52,253 nt of DNA. Origin: Pedobacter sp. ISL-64. GTDB taxonomy: Bacteria; Bacteroidota; Bacteroidia; Sphingobacteriales; Sphingobacteriaceae. The DNA is taken from positions 1 through 52,253 of the forward strand of contig NZ_JAGGPU010000019.1 of the NCBI RefSeq assembly GCF_018613605.1. Direction: 5' to 3'. Below the pieces are notes generated by a model, which did no database searches, was not told the DNA's origin, and saw only the letters and a program-made list of their open reading frames with translations. Made by a program: the position numbers and the translations under genes. The stretch's first letter is position 1. Each line of letters starts with the position of its first letter. Of this stretch, positions 41,905 through 51,228 are shown piece after piece.

Positions 41905-43242
41905 ATGATTAATGCAAGTGATTTTGGCCAAAATTTTTTATGGGGTGTGGCTACTGCTGCTGCTCAAATAGAAGGTACAGCCACCCAGTACGGTAAAGGC
42001 CCTTCCATTTGGGATACCTTTACTGCGAAAAATGGAAAAATAAAAAAGAATCACAAATTAGATCCTGCTTGCGATTTTTATCACCGCTACGCTGAAGATA
42101 TAGCTTTAGTTAAACTGCTGGGCTTTAAAGTGTTTAGATTTTCTATTGCCTGGTCGCGCATTTTACCTGCAGGCAGGGGAGAGATTAACCAGGAAGGCAT
42201 CCGCTTTTATCACAACCTTATTGATGAATGTTTAACCCATGGAATAACACCCTACATCACGCTTTATCACTGGGATTTACCACAGGCTTTGGAAGATGAG
42301 GGCGGTTGGACAAGCTTTAGCATCAATGCTGCTTTTAATGCTTTTGTGAGTATCTGTGCCTTAGAATATGGCGATAAAGTGAAAAACTGGATTGTGTTGA
42401 ATGAGCCTTTCGGTTATACTTCTTTGGGGTATATGTTAGGCGTTCATGCCCCAGGGAAAACAGGATTAGGTAATTTCTTTTCAGCGGTATTACATACTGC
42501 ACTGGCCCAGGCAGATGGGGGCAAGATTTTACGCGCAGAAATTAGCAAGGCTAATATCGGAACTACTTTTTCTTGCTCGGAAGTAATCCCAAGTACCCAG
42601 AGTGATAGTGATATCCTTGCTGCAAAACGTGTTGATTGCGTAATGAACCGTCTTTTTGTAGAACCTACACAAGGCATGGGTTTTCCCACTGCCAATTGGG
42701 ATGTGTTAGAGAAATTTCAGATCGAATATGGTACCTGGCGGCTTCACGAACGGATGAAATTTGATTTTGACTTTATCGGTCTTCAAAATTATTTCCCTTT
42801 GGTGGTTAAGTATAATGCCTTTATTCCGGTTATTCAGGCCTGGGAGGTAAAAGCCAAGAGCAGAAAAAAGCCTCATACCGCAATGGGATGGGAGGTAAAT
42901 GCTGATAGTTTCTATAATATCGTGAAACAGTTTGCCGCTTACCCAAATGTCAAAAATATCATAATCACGGAAAATGGTGCCGCTTATCATGATAAATTGA
43001 TCAACGGTAGGGTAGAAGACCCTGAGCGGATCGAATATTTTAAACTTTATTTAAATGCACTGCTAAAGCTCAAAAAGGAAGGTGTAAATGTAACAGGTTA
43101 TATGGCCTGGACATTAATGGATAATTTTGAATGGGCTGAAGGATTTACTGCCCGCTTTGGATTGATTTATAACGATTTTAAAACACAGGAGCGCAGCATT
43201 AAAGATTCGGGCTATTGGTGGCAAAATTTCCTAAAAAGTTAG
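41905..43242 (+). CDS. GH1 family beta-glucosidase
   Basis: A 445-aa cytoplasmic glycosidase (no signal peptide) that hydrolyses beta-linked glucosides or galactosides. The acid/base Glu lies in VLNEPF (near 166) and the nucleophile Glu in ITENGAA (near 355). The N-terminal FLWGVATAAAQIEG and the C-terminal LMDNFEWAEGF complete the family pattern. Full length. It may finish the breakdown of sugars prepared by the neighbouring periplasmic module. Confidence 0.96.
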   Translation: MINASDFGQNFLWGVATAAAQIEGTATQYGKGPSIWDTFTAKNGKIKKNHKLDPACDFYHRYAEDIALVKLLGFKVFRFSIAWSRILPAGRGEINQEGIRFYHNLIDECLTHGITPYITLYHWDLPQALEDEGGWTSFSINAAFNAFVSICALEYGDKVKNWIVLNEPFGYTSLGYMLGVHAPGKTGLGNFFSAVLHTALAQADGGKILRAEISKANIGTTFSCSEVIPSTQSDSDILAAKRVDCVMNRLFVEPTQGMGFPTANWDVLEKFQIEYGTWRLHERMKFDFDFIGLQNYFPLVVKYNAFIPVIQAWEVKAKSRKKPHTAMGWEVNADSFYNIVKQFAAYPNVKNIIITENGAAYHDKLINGRVEDPERIEYFKLYLNALLKLKKEGVNVTGYMAWTLMDNFEWAEGFTARFGLIYNDFKTQERSIKDSGYWWQNFLKS

Positions 43243-43296
43243 TTGATATATGGCTGTTTTCTTCTTCATTATTAAACAAATTCTTAAGTTTGGTTG

Positions 43297-43734
43297 ATGA
43301 ATGATAGAACAGTAGTTTACAGCACTTATTACAATCCAATGGAGGCCAATATTATTAAAGCTAAATTGGAAGATAGTGGATTTGCCTGTTTCCTTGCGGA
43401 TGAAAATGTTGCAACCTTAAATCCACTTTACAATCAGGCCATTGGCGGTGTAAAACTCATTGTTTTTGAAAGAGATGTAGAGGCCATTAATGCTTTACTA
43501 GCTGAAGACAATAGTTTGGCTTTTGAATCATCAGATGAAATTGTTGATGAAGAAGAATCAGCGGAAGATAAAACAGTTTGTAAGAAATGTGGATCTACCA
43601 ATGTGGGTTATGGAATGGCTACCGATAAAAAATACAGTATTTGGGCAACTATACTTGCCTTTTTAACCCTAACTACACCCATCAAGGCGAATAAATGTCA
43701 TCATTGCTACGATTGCGGTTATGAATTTGAATAA
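43297..43734 (+). CDS. DUF2007 protein with zinc-ribbon end
   Basis: A 145-aa protein. The N-terminal DUF2007 domain (about 3-72, YYNPMEANIIKAKLEDSGF, IGGVKLIVFERD) is followed by an acidic linker and a C-terminal segment with two CxxC pairs (CKKC and CYDC) around a hydrophobic stretch. This looks like a split zinc ribbon. The start is set at ATG 43297, since the preceding TTG adds only one codon. Confidence 0.82.
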   Translation: MNDRTVVYSTYYNPMEANIIKAKLEDSGFACFLADENVATLNPLYNQAIGGVKLIVFERDVEAINALLAEDNSLAFESSDEIVDEEESAEDKTVCKKCGSTNVGYGMATDKKYSIWATILAFLTLTTPIKANKCHHCYDCGYEFE

Positions 43735-43778
43735 TTATTGAACAGTCTTAAGTGAAATAAACCCGTTGTAAGTCATTT

Positions 43779-44051
43779 ATGAAAACACTCGAAAAAAAAA
43801 TATTAGACTTCGACAATTGGACACAACCCTGGACATTTCACGAGTATGTATCAAATGACAGTACATTACCTGAAAGTGAATTAAGTTTATTCATTGAAAT
43901 TTGGATAAAAGCAGGTGACTTTGAATTGTGGAATAATACTGACTTGATCTTAGGCTGTAAAACAAGCCATACTTTTATTGCTAAACGCTATAATTTATCA
44001 GACAAGGCAATTGCTAATATTGTTCGAGCACTTTCTTATGATTGGAAATAA
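43779..44051 (+). CDS. Small acidic protein of unknown function
   Basis: A 90-aa soluble protein with several Trp residues and a C-terminal part (KRYNLSDKAIANIVRALSYDW) that could be helical. Not recognised. It ends 2 nt before a truncated reading frame at 44054, which suggests it was part of an operon later broken by repeats. Confidence 0.6.
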   Translation: MKTLEKKILDFDNWTQPWTFHEYVSNDSTLPESELSLFIEIWIKAGDFELWNNTDLILGCKTSHTFIAKRYNLSDKAIANIVRALSYDWK

Positions 44052-44053
44052 AA

Positions 44054-44185
44054 ATGAGTATAATTAATCTTCAAAATGGAAATTTTCAAATAACAGACAA
44101 AATAGTTATTGGTAAGGACCAGCCGCAACCAAGAACTACCACGACTGCTTTCCAAAAAAAAGAAAATACTTATTTGATCTTTTGA
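44054..44185 (+). pseudogene. Truncated gene start running into a repeat
   Basis: The frame begins MSIINLQNGNFQITDKIVIG about 2 nt after the stop of the previous gene, in a protein-like sequence. It then passes into a repeated block (CAACCAAGAACTACC...CTGCTTTCC) and stops at 44183-44185. About 23 gene-like codons remain. The best reading is that the repeat mosaic replaced the rest of the gene. Confidence 0.45.
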
Positions 44186-44470
44186 AGCGCAAGATCAGTA
44201 ACAGCTGTTAAAGTTTGTTCCCGTTCTCCGCTATATCCTTACGCTGCGCTTCAGGGATGCCGCTGCGCCCGGGGCTAGAGCGCTCATTTCCTGCAAGGAA
44301 GGCAAACTTCCCCTCATGGCATCCAGGGGGATTTTTGTGTGAAAAGCACCTCTGTCTCTGCCATCTAAACCCGATATACGCGAATGCTGGTTCCTTCAAC
44401 CAGCAGCAGCATTAGCGGGACTAACCCCAACCTAAGAACTACTGCAACTGCTTTCCGAAAAAAGAAAGAG
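44110..44470. repeat. Repeat mosaic related to the structured element (copy C)
   Basis: Two copies of a block AAGAACTACnnCnACTGCTTTCC (44136-44155 and 44434-44453) flank about 270 nt. On the minus strand that stretch contains GCAGCGGCATCCC and ATATAGCGGAGA, the signature of copies A and B. On the plus strand AGCGGGACTAACCCC near 44414 matches the 3' part of copy A. Reading frames of about 65 codons here on both strands have no protein-like features. Confidence 0.65.
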
Positions 44471-44820
44471 GTTAAATCCTAAATGATAGATTTGTTATAC
44501 TGAGAAACCACTTTTAGAAAAACAATGGAGTGACGGTGACAGGATACGGGGTATCGTCATTCCCCAACTCGATTGAGAACCACGAAGTGCTCATCGAAGA
44601 TAATCATAATGCCTTGGTAGGGGCTTGTCGGTTGCTTTAAGATTCCCGCCTGCGCGGGAAAGACGACCGATTTTTAGAATCTGTCATTGATAGCCTGTCG
44701 AAGGACTTTTTAAAACGATTTTAAAGCATTTCGACAAGCTCTCCAAAGGAGTCCTTTGGACAATGTGACAAATTGGATAAATAGACATCATTTTAAGCGG
44801 TATCTGGTAAAAGAACAAAA

Positions 44821-44850
44821 AATCCCGTCCTGATTTAACAAAACGGGATT
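44821..44850. repeat. 30-nt hairpin repeat, copy 1
   Basis: AATCCCGT and ACGGGATT arms (8 bp) around a 14-nt loop. Identical copies lie at 45121-45150 and 45904-45933, and a degenerate one (CAAAACGGGATT) at about 45688. Confidence 0.85.
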
Positions 44851-45120
44851 GATATTGCCTATAAACCTGAGTTCGATTAATATTGGATCATAATGATTGC
44901 TTTAATAGCTCCTTTGCCTAATGCGATCGTCATGCTGAACTTGTTTCAGCATCTTTCTTGCTATTAAGACCCTGAAATGAATTCAGGGTGACGGCACTCA
45001 TAAAAAACACCCGGTAATAGCTTTTTAAAATATTATTATTAATCGAACTCAGGTTGCCTATAAGTAAAAAAAAATATCATTTTTAAACAGGCTCTTAGAC
45101 TTTAACAGCCTTTAAATAAA

Positions 45121-45150
45121 AATCCCGTCCTGATTTAACAAAACGGGATT
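45121..45150. repeat. 30-nt hairpin repeat, copy 2
   Basis: Identical to the copy at 44821-44850. It lies just past the 3' end of the lipoprotein gene (45182) and could act as its terminator. Confidence 0.85.
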
Positions 45151-45181
45151 GTACCTTATTTCACAAAAAATTAGTGTAACA

Positions 45182-45640
45182 CTATAATCTACTGGCAGTA
45201 ACCGTTGTATTTTCTGTATGAGTTTCTCCGTTCTTATTTCCAATGGCTGATTTATCGGTTCTCTTTAAAATCAAGGTATTATTTGAAATAGAAAAGGTAA
45301 AACTATTGTGGTTAAAGGCTAAATCCCCACTTAGGTTTATTTTATCACCAGTAATGGTATATTTTACCTGCACATCATCTATTGTATTCTGGTTGCTTCC
45401 TGGCAAATCTTTGAAATAAAAAATAGCATGTAAACTACCGTCTTCTTTAAATTCTAGAGTTGGCCTTGGACTTTCGTCTTTGGTATCGTCCTGATCTTTT
45501 CCTGTATTTTCGAAATTAGTGATCACATATGATTCAACTTGCCATTTACCAATTATAGAATTATTTTCAGACTCAGTTTTTTTGCACGCCGTTAAATTAA
45601 ATATGGCTAGGATGGCAAATGATAATAGAAGTTTTTTCAT
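45182..45640 (-). CDS. Lipocalin-like lipoprotein
   Basis: A 152-aa lipoprotein. The signal MKKLLLSFAILAIFNLTACK ends in a lipobox with Cys19. The mature part begins SIIGKWQVESYVI and has the strand pattern and DGSLHAIFYF segment of small lipocalin-like Bacteroidota lipoproteins. Anchored in the envelope, ligand unknown. Surrounded by repeats and transcribed alone. Confidence 0.82.
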   Translation of the reverse strand: MKKLLLSFAILAIFNLTACKKTESENNSIIGKWQVESYVITNFENTGKDQDDTKDESPRPTLEFKEDGSLHAIFYFKDLPGSNQNTIDDVQVKYTITGDKINLSGDLAFNHNSFTFSISNNTLILKRTDKSAIGNKNGETHTENTTVTASRL

Positions 45641-45719
45641 AGTTTATGCAATTACGGGTATGATAAAAAAAACGTTTTGCTTTTAAACAAAACGGGATTA
45701 AATTTTTTGATATGTCTAA

Positions 45720-45841
45720 TTAAAAGCCGAAACCTAAAGCAATACCGGTGCGAAGACCAAAACCTTCAATATCAGTTTCGTTATTGCCTTGTATAGCAAA
45801 GAAAGTCATGGCCGTAATGGCACAAGAAAGAGCTTTTTCAT
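45720..45841 (-). pseudogene. Remnant of an outer-membrane beta-barrel protein gene
   Basis: On the minus strand MKKLFLVPLRP is followed by a stop. In the shifted frame the sequence reads ALSCAITAMTFFAIQGNN, a signal-peptide-like stretch, then GFGLRTGIALGFGF and a stop. The latter is a typical last strand of a beta-barrel. The middle of the protein is missing and the start is frameshifted, so this is a decayed gene of about 120 nt. Confidence 0.45.
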
Positions 45842-45903
45842 TAATTTGATTAGTTTATTTCAAGTAGCAAAAATAGAACTAATATTGTAGTTTCCAAATA
45901 AAA

Positions 45904-45933
45904 AAATCCCGTCCTGATTTAACAAAACGGGAT
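45904..45933. repeat. 30-nt hairpin repeat, copy 3
   Basis: Identical to 44821-44850. It lies between the decayed barrel gene and the 3' end of the aconitase gene at 45986. Confidence 0.85.
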
Positions 45934-45985
45934 TGATACGATGTCAAAAATCTCGAACTTCCGACTCTGGACTTCGGACTTCAAT

Positions 45986-48268
45986 CTACAAAAGCGCTGC
46001 CTTAGCCGCTGCTTCAGCCCGAATAATATTTAGCGCACCACCAGCTTTAAACCATTCGATTTGTTGATCGTTATAACTGTGGTTAACCGGGAATTGCTCT
46101 TGGGTACCATCAGCATGGTGTAATACTAATGTTAATGGTTTATCTGGAGCGAATTCTGTTAAGCCTACGATATCGATGGTATCATCCTCTAAGATTTTAT
46201 CATAATCATCTTTATCTGCAAAGGTTAAACCTAACATACCTTGTTTCTTTAGGTTAGTTTCGTGGATACGGGCAAAAGATTTTACCAATACAGCACGAAC
46301 ACCTAAGTGTCGGGGTTCCATAGCGGCATGTTCACGTGATGAACCTTCGCCATAGTTTTCGTCACCAACAACAATAGATCCTAAGCCAGCAGCTTTATAA
46401 TCGCGTTGCGTTGCAGGAACCGGGCCATATTCACCCGTTAATTCATTTTTAACGTTATCTGTTTTATCGTTGAAATAGTTAACCGCACCAATGAGCATGT
46501 TGTTAGAAATGTTATCTAAGTGACCACGGAATTTTAACCATGGACCAGCCATTGAGATATGATCTGTTGTACATTTACCTTTGGCTTTGATTAAAAGTTT
46601 TAAACCTTTTAAGTCGGTACCTTCCCAAGGGGTAAATGGATCTAACAATTGTAAACGGTGCGAAGTTGGAGAAACCAAAACCTGAACGGATGAACCATCA
46701 GCTGCTGGTGCCTGATAACCTGCATCTTCTACAGCGAAACCTTTTGTTGGCAGTTCAAAACCGGTAGGTGGGTCTAATTTAACCTGTTCGCCTTTATCGT
46801 TTGTTAAGGTATCGGTTAATGGATTAAAGCCTAAATTACCTGAAATTGCAATTGCAGCAACCATTTCTGGTGAAGCCACGAAAGCGAAAGTATTAGGGTT
46901 CCCATCTGCACGTTTAGCAAAGTTTCTGTTAAACGAGTGTACGATCGTGTTTTTTTCTGCTTTTTCTGCCCCGGTACGGTCCCACATTCCAATACATGGT
47001 CCGCAGGCATTGGTAAAAATTGTTGCGTCTAAATCTTCGAAAGTTTTTAGGAAACCATCACGATCTGCAGTATAACGTACCTGCTCAGATCCTGGGTTGA
47101 TACCGAATGCCGATTTGGTTACCAAACCTTTAACAATAGCCTGGTTTGCGATAGAGGCTGCTCTTGATAAATCCTCGTAAGAAGAGTTGGTACAAGAACC
47201 GATCAATCCCCATTCGACTTTTAAAGGCCAGCCGTTTTTCTCTGCCTCCACTTTCATCTGCGAAACCGGAGTAGCTAAATCTGGTGTAAAAGGGCCATTT
47301 AGGTAAGGCTCTAAAGTATCCAGATCGATCTCAATAACCTGATCGAAATAGTTTTCCGGATCAGCATAAACTTCAGCATCACCTGTTAAATATTCCTTTA
47401 TTTTATTTGCTTCATCAGCAACTTCATTTCTACCCGTTGCGCGTAAATAACGTTCCATACTTTCGTCATAACCAAAAGTAGAAGTGGTTGCACCAATCTC
47501 GGCGCCCATGTTACAAATGGTGCCTTTACCTGTACAGCTCATTGAGGTGGCGCCATCGCCAAAATATTCTACAATTGCTCCTGTACCACCTTTTACGGTA
47601 AGGATACCCGCAACTTTAAGAATTACATCTTTAGCAGCAGTCCACCCGTTTAATTTTCCTGTTAACTTTACGCCGATTAATTTAGGGAATTTAAGCTCCC
47701 AAGGTAAACCCGCCATTACATCGCAGGCATCAGCACCACCAACTCCAATGGCAACCATACCCAAGCCACCCGCATTTACGGTATGCGAGTCGGTTCCGAT
47801 CATCATTCCTCCTGGAAAAGCATAATTTTCTAAAACTACCTGGTGAATAATACCAGCACCTGGTTTCCAGAAACCGATACCGTATTTGTTCGATACAGAA
47901 GATAAGAAATCAAAAACTTCGGCACTTTCGGTTTTAGCATGAGGTAAATCTATTGCAGCACCTTCTTTAGCCGTAATTAAGTGATCGCAATGAACTGTTG
48001 AAGGTACAGCCACTTGTGGGCGACCAGCCTGCATAAATTGCAATAATGCCATTTGAGCTGTTGCATCCTGCATCGCAACGCGATCTGGTGCAAAATCTAC
48101 GTAGTCAGAGCCACGTTTAAACGCCGTTTTAGGATCTCCATCCCAAAGGTGTGTATACAATATTTTTTCAGATAATGTTAAAGGTCTGCCAACCACTTTA
48201 CGCGCAGCCTCAACGCGGCTGCCAAAGCTTGCATAAACCTTTTTAATCATGTCTATATCAAAAGCCAT
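45986..48268 (-). CDS. Aconitate hydratase (mitochondrial/AcnA-type)
   Basis: A 760-aa iron-sulfur enzyme that isomerises citrate to isocitrate in the TCA cycle. The three cluster cysteines are visible: GSCTNSSYEDL near 355 and CGPCIGMW near 420. It also has MIGTDSHTVNAGG, the substrate-site VVGDENYGEGSSREHAAMEPR and a C-terminal swivel domain. Length and sequence fit the aconitase type shared with mitochondria. It lies 194 nt downstream of an AcnB-type gene but beyond that gene's terminator, so it probably has its own promoter. Confidence 0.95.
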   Translation of the reverse strand: MAFDIDMIKKVYASFGSRVEAARKVVGRPLTLSEKILYTHLWDGDPKTAFKRGSDYVDFAPDRVAMQDATAQMALLQFMQAGRPQVAVPSTVHCDHLITAKEGAAIDLPHAKTESAEVFDFLSSVSNKYGIGFWKPGAGIIHQVVLENYAFPGGMMIGTDSHTVNAGGLGMVAIGVGGADACDVMAGLPWELKFPKLIGVKLTGKLNGWTAAKDVILKVAGILTVKGGTGAIVEYFGDGATSMSCTGKGTICNMGAEIGATTSTFGYDESMERYLRATGRNEVADEANKIKEYLTGDAEVYADPENYFDQVIEIDLDTLEPYLNGPFTPDLATPVSQMKVEAEKNGWPLKVEWGLIGSCTNSSYEDLSRAASIANQAIVKGLVTKSAFGINPGSEQVRYTADRDGFLKTFEDLDATIFTNACGPCIGMWDRTGAEKAEKNTIVHSFNRNFAKRADGNPNTFAFVASPEMVAAIAISGNLGFNPLTDTLTNDKGEQVKLDPPTGFELPTKGFAVEDAGYQAPAADGSSVQVLVSPTSHRLQLLDPFTPWEGTDLKGLKLLIKAKGKCTTDHISMAGPWLKFRGHLDNISNNMLIGAVNYFNDKTDNVKNELTGEYGPVPATQRDYKAAGLGSIVVGDENYGEGSSREHAAMEPRHLGVRAVLVKSFARIHETNLKKQGMLGLTFADKDDYDKILEDDTIDIVGLTEFAPDKPLTLVLHHADGTQEQFPVNHSYNDQQIEWFKAGGALNIIRAEAAAKAALL

Positions 48269-48399
48269 ACTTTATTTTTTTTTAAATTATTGTTAATAAC
48301 AACACTAACTAAATTAAACAATTTTTAATATACTTATTTTTAAGATTTGTCAAATTATGTTATTTAAAACCATTCTATTCAATTGTTAGTGTAAATAAA

Positions 48400-48426
48400 A
48401 AGGCTATCTGATTATCGGATAGCCTT
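48400..48426 (-). terminator. Rho-independent terminator of acnB
   Basis: AAGGCTATC (48400-48408) pairs with GATAGCCTT (48418-48426). On the minus strand it is followed by a T run, 36 nt after the acnB stop codon. Confidence 0.8.
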
Positions 48427-48462
48427 AATGCTTTATTAACAATAATATAGTTTATTTGTTTC

Positions 48463-51228
48463 TTATTGTTTCGTAGAAATAGGGGTAAACTTGGTTAAAT
48501 TAATACCTTCTACTGCTATTTTATATTCTTCGATACTTGGAATACGACCTAAAATAGCAGAAAGAACCACTACTGGCGTAGATGCCAATAAAGACTCTCC
48601 TTTTTTACCATCCTTGTCTTCTACCACCCGGCCCTGGAATAAACGCGTTGACGTAGCCATTACGGTGTCGCCTTTAGCCGCTTTCTCCTGGTTACCCATA
48701 CAAAGGTTACAACCCGGGCGTTCTAAGTACATGATGTTCTCATATTCCGTACGCGCTGCAGCTTTAGGTAAGGCATCGCTGAACTCAAATCCAGAGTATT
48801 TTTGTAAATATTCCCAGTCGCCTTCTGCTTTCAGCTCATCAATAATATTGTAAGTAGGAGCCGCAACTACCAATGGTGCTTTAAACTCAACTTTACCCGT
48901 TTTATTCTCTACGTTTTTCAACATTTGAGAAACGATTTTCAGGTCATCCTTATGTACCATACAAGAACCTACGAAACCAAGATCTACTTTTTTATCGCCA
49001 CCATAAAAAGTTAAGTCTCTGATGGTATCGTGCGTATAACGTTTGGAAACATCTACGTTATTCACATCCGGATCAGCAATCATTGGTTCTTCAATTAGAT
49101 CCAAATCGATTACAACCTCAGCATAATATTTAGCATTATCATCCGGCATTAAAGCTGGTTTGATACCTGTTTTTATTTCTTCAATACGTTTATTTGCCTT
49201 ATTGATCAAACCTTGTAGAACCTGGTTATGGTTGTCCATACCTTTGTCTATCATAATTTGAATACGATTTTTAGCAATTTCTAAAGATTGGATTAAAGTA
49301 TCATCTTGCGAAATACAGATAGATGCTTTTGCTTTCATCTCTGCTGTCCAGTCGGTAAAGGTAAAGGCCTGGTCAGCCAGTAAAGTACCGATGTGTACCT
49401 CGATGATACGGCCCTGGAATACGTTTTCGCCATCAAACTGTTGCAACATTTGCAATTGAGTCGCATGAACTACATCACGGAAATCCATGTGTTCTTTCAT
49501 TTGACCTTTGAATGTAACTTTTACTGACTCAGGAATTGGCATCGAAGCCTCACCAGTTGCCAGAGCCAATGCCACCGTGCCAGAATCCGCACCGAAAGCT
49601 ACGCCTTTAGACATACGTGTATGCGAGTCACCACCGATGATAATTGCCCACTCATCAATAGTGATGTCGTTCAATACTTTGTGAATAACATCGGTCATTG
49701 AATGGTATTCGCCTTTAGGGTCACGGGCAGTAATAACGCCGAAGTCATTCATAAACTTCATCAGTTTAGGGATGTTTGCCTGTGCTTTTTTATCCCAAAC
49801 AGATGCGGTATGGCAACCTGATTGATATGCGCCATCAACAATTGGAGAAATAACTGTAGCAGCCATCGCTTCTAATTCCTGAGCGGTCATCAAACCTGTT
49901 GTATCTTGAGAACCGACAATGTTTACTTCTACACGAACGTCAGAACCAGCATGTAAAACCTTGCCCTGTGTTAAACCTACTGCATTTCTATTGAAGATTT
50001 TTTCTACAGCCGTTAAACCTTGACCTTCAATAGACACCTCTTTAGCAGGGGCGAACACTAACGAAGGTTCGATAGCTAAAGTTTTAGCTGCAAAAGTTTG
50101 GATTTTTTTTCCAAAAACGATAGCATAAGAACTACCAGCTTTGATAAATTCCATTTTTTGCGGTGTCAACGCTTTTGAAATGTCGATCAGTTCTTGATCT
50201 CCATTGTATAATTTTTTAGTTTTTGTATTAATGGTAAGTACTGTACCCGTTTCTATAGAATAAACCTGCTCTAAAACCGGCTCGTCATTTTCGTTACGGA
50301 TAACATTGCCATTTTCATCCATTTTCTTTACCCAGTTTTTAAGGTCGATACCAATACCGCCTGTTACATCAACTGTTGTTAAGAAAATTGGAGAAATACC
50401 ATTGGTACCACCTACAATTGGAGCTATGTTCACAAATGGAATATAAGGGCTAGATTTTTTACCCGTCCAAAGTGCAACATTGTTTACACCCGACATACGT
50501 GAAGAACCTACACCCATGGTACCTTTTTCAGCTACCAGCATTACACTTTTATCAGGGTGTTGCGCCTGCAACGCTTTAATTTCCTCCTGAGCCTCTGGCG
50601 TAATCATGCATTTGCCATGCAATTCGCGATCTGAACGAGAGTGTGCCTGGTTACCTGGAGACAATAAATCTGTAGAAATATCGCCAATACCGGCGATAAA
50701 AGTTACCACTTTGATTTCTTCTGGTACTTCGGGAAGGTTAGTAAAGAATTCAGCCCTGGCATAACTTTCTAATATTTCTTTAGCAATGGCATTGCCATTG
50801 TTGTAAGCTTCTTTTAAACGATCGGTATCGGCATCGTATAAGAAAACCTGTGTTTTAAGTACATCTGCAGCTTTATGGGCTTTATCACCATTATCGGCCA
50901 GCGCAATGTCTAACAACACTTTGATAGAAGATCCGCCCTTCATGTGCGATAACAATTCGAAAGCAAAATCAGGTGTAATTTCTGCAACGATAGTTCCGCC
51001 TAAAATAATTTCTTTTAAAAATTCTGCTTTTACACCAGCAGCTCCGGTAGTACCCGGCAAGGTGTTGTATATGAAAAAATTAACAGCATCTGCCCTGTTA
51101 AAATTATTTACACTTTTGATTTGATCGATGATTTCACTCAATAATTCTGCTCCATCAATAGGTTTGGGATGAAGACCTTGAGCTTTTCTGTCTTCAATCT
51201 CCTGGATATAATCGTTATAAATACTCAT
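48463..51228 (-). CDS. acnB: Bifunctional aconitate hydratase 2 / 2-methylisocitrate dehydratase
   Basis: A 921-aa AcnB-type aconitase: an N-terminal HEAT-like domain (about 1-160), the swivel domain next, then the catalytic core. Cluster ligands appear in GSCMVHK near 763 and CNLCMGNQ near 825. It also has GGDSHTRMSKGVAFGADSG. It converts citrate to isocitrate and may act in the methylcitrate route. It is somewhat longer than the Proteobacterial enzyme. Two unrelated aconitases side by side may allow use under different iron or oxidative conditions. Confidence 0.95.
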   Translation of the reverse strand: MSIYNDYIQEIEDRKAQGLHPKPIDGAELLSEIIDQIKSVNNFNRADAVNFFIYNTLPGTTGAAGVKAEFLKEIILGGTIVAEITPDFAFELLSHMKGGSSIKVLLDIALADNGDKAHKAADVLKTQVFLYDADTDRLKEAYNNGNAIAKEILESYARAEFFTNLPEVPEEIKVVTFIAGIGDISTDLLSPGNQAHSRSDRELHGKCMITPEAQEEIKALQAQHPDKSVMLVAEKGTMGVGSSRMSGVNNVALWTGKKSSPYIPFVNIAPIVGGTNGISPIFLTTVDVTGGIGIDLKNWVKKMDENGNVIRNENDEPVLEQVYSIETGTVLTINTKTKKLYNGDQELIDISKALTPQKMEFIKAGSSYAIVFGKKIQTFAAKTLAIEPSLVFAPAKEVSIEGQGLTAVEKIFNRNAVGLTQGKVLHAGSDVRVEVNIVGSQDTTGLMTAQELEAMAATVISPIVDGAYQSGCHTASVWDKKAQANIPKLMKFMNDFGVITARDPKGEYHSMTDVIHKVLNDITIDEWAIIIGGDSHTRMSKGVAFGADSGTVALALATGEASMPIPESVKVTFKGQMKEHMDFRDVVHATQLQMLQQFDGENVFQGRIIEVHIGTLLADQAFTFTDWTAEMKAKASICISQDDTLIQSLEIAKNRIQIMIDKGMDNHNQVLQGLINKANKRIEEIKTGIKPALMPDDNAKYYAEVVIDLDLIEEPMIADPDVNNVDVSKRYTHDTIRDLTFYGGDKKVDLGFVGSCMVHKDDLKIVSQMLKNVENKTGKVEFKAPLVVAAPTYNIIDELKAEGDWEYLQKYSGFEFSDALPKAAARTEYENIMYLERPGCNLCMGNQEKAAKGDTVMATSTRLFQGRVVEDKDGKKGESLLASTPVVVLSAILGRIPSIEEYKIAVEGINLTKFTPISTKQ

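Larger units (their letters stand above)
44471..45181. repeat. Gene-free stretch with assorted intergenic repeats
   Basis: No gene is seen. It holds CCTGTCGAAGGAC...TTTCGACAAGCTC (44694-44742, inverted arms, also at 51696-51750) and GTCATGCTGAACTTGTTTCAGC...CAGGGTGACGG (44929-44994). It also holds two copies of the 30-nt hairpin listed at 44821. These are the kind of dispersed repeats common between genes in this phylum. Confidence 0.65.

Noticed and set aside
44208..44415. Overlapping frames of about 65 codons on both strands
   Set aside because: They lie in the repeat mosaic, have no protein family features and exist on both strands because of the inverted structure.
47484..47825. 113-codon frame opposite the aconitase gene
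   Set aside because: It is a shadow of a highly conserved gene on the other strand, with no start context or family match.
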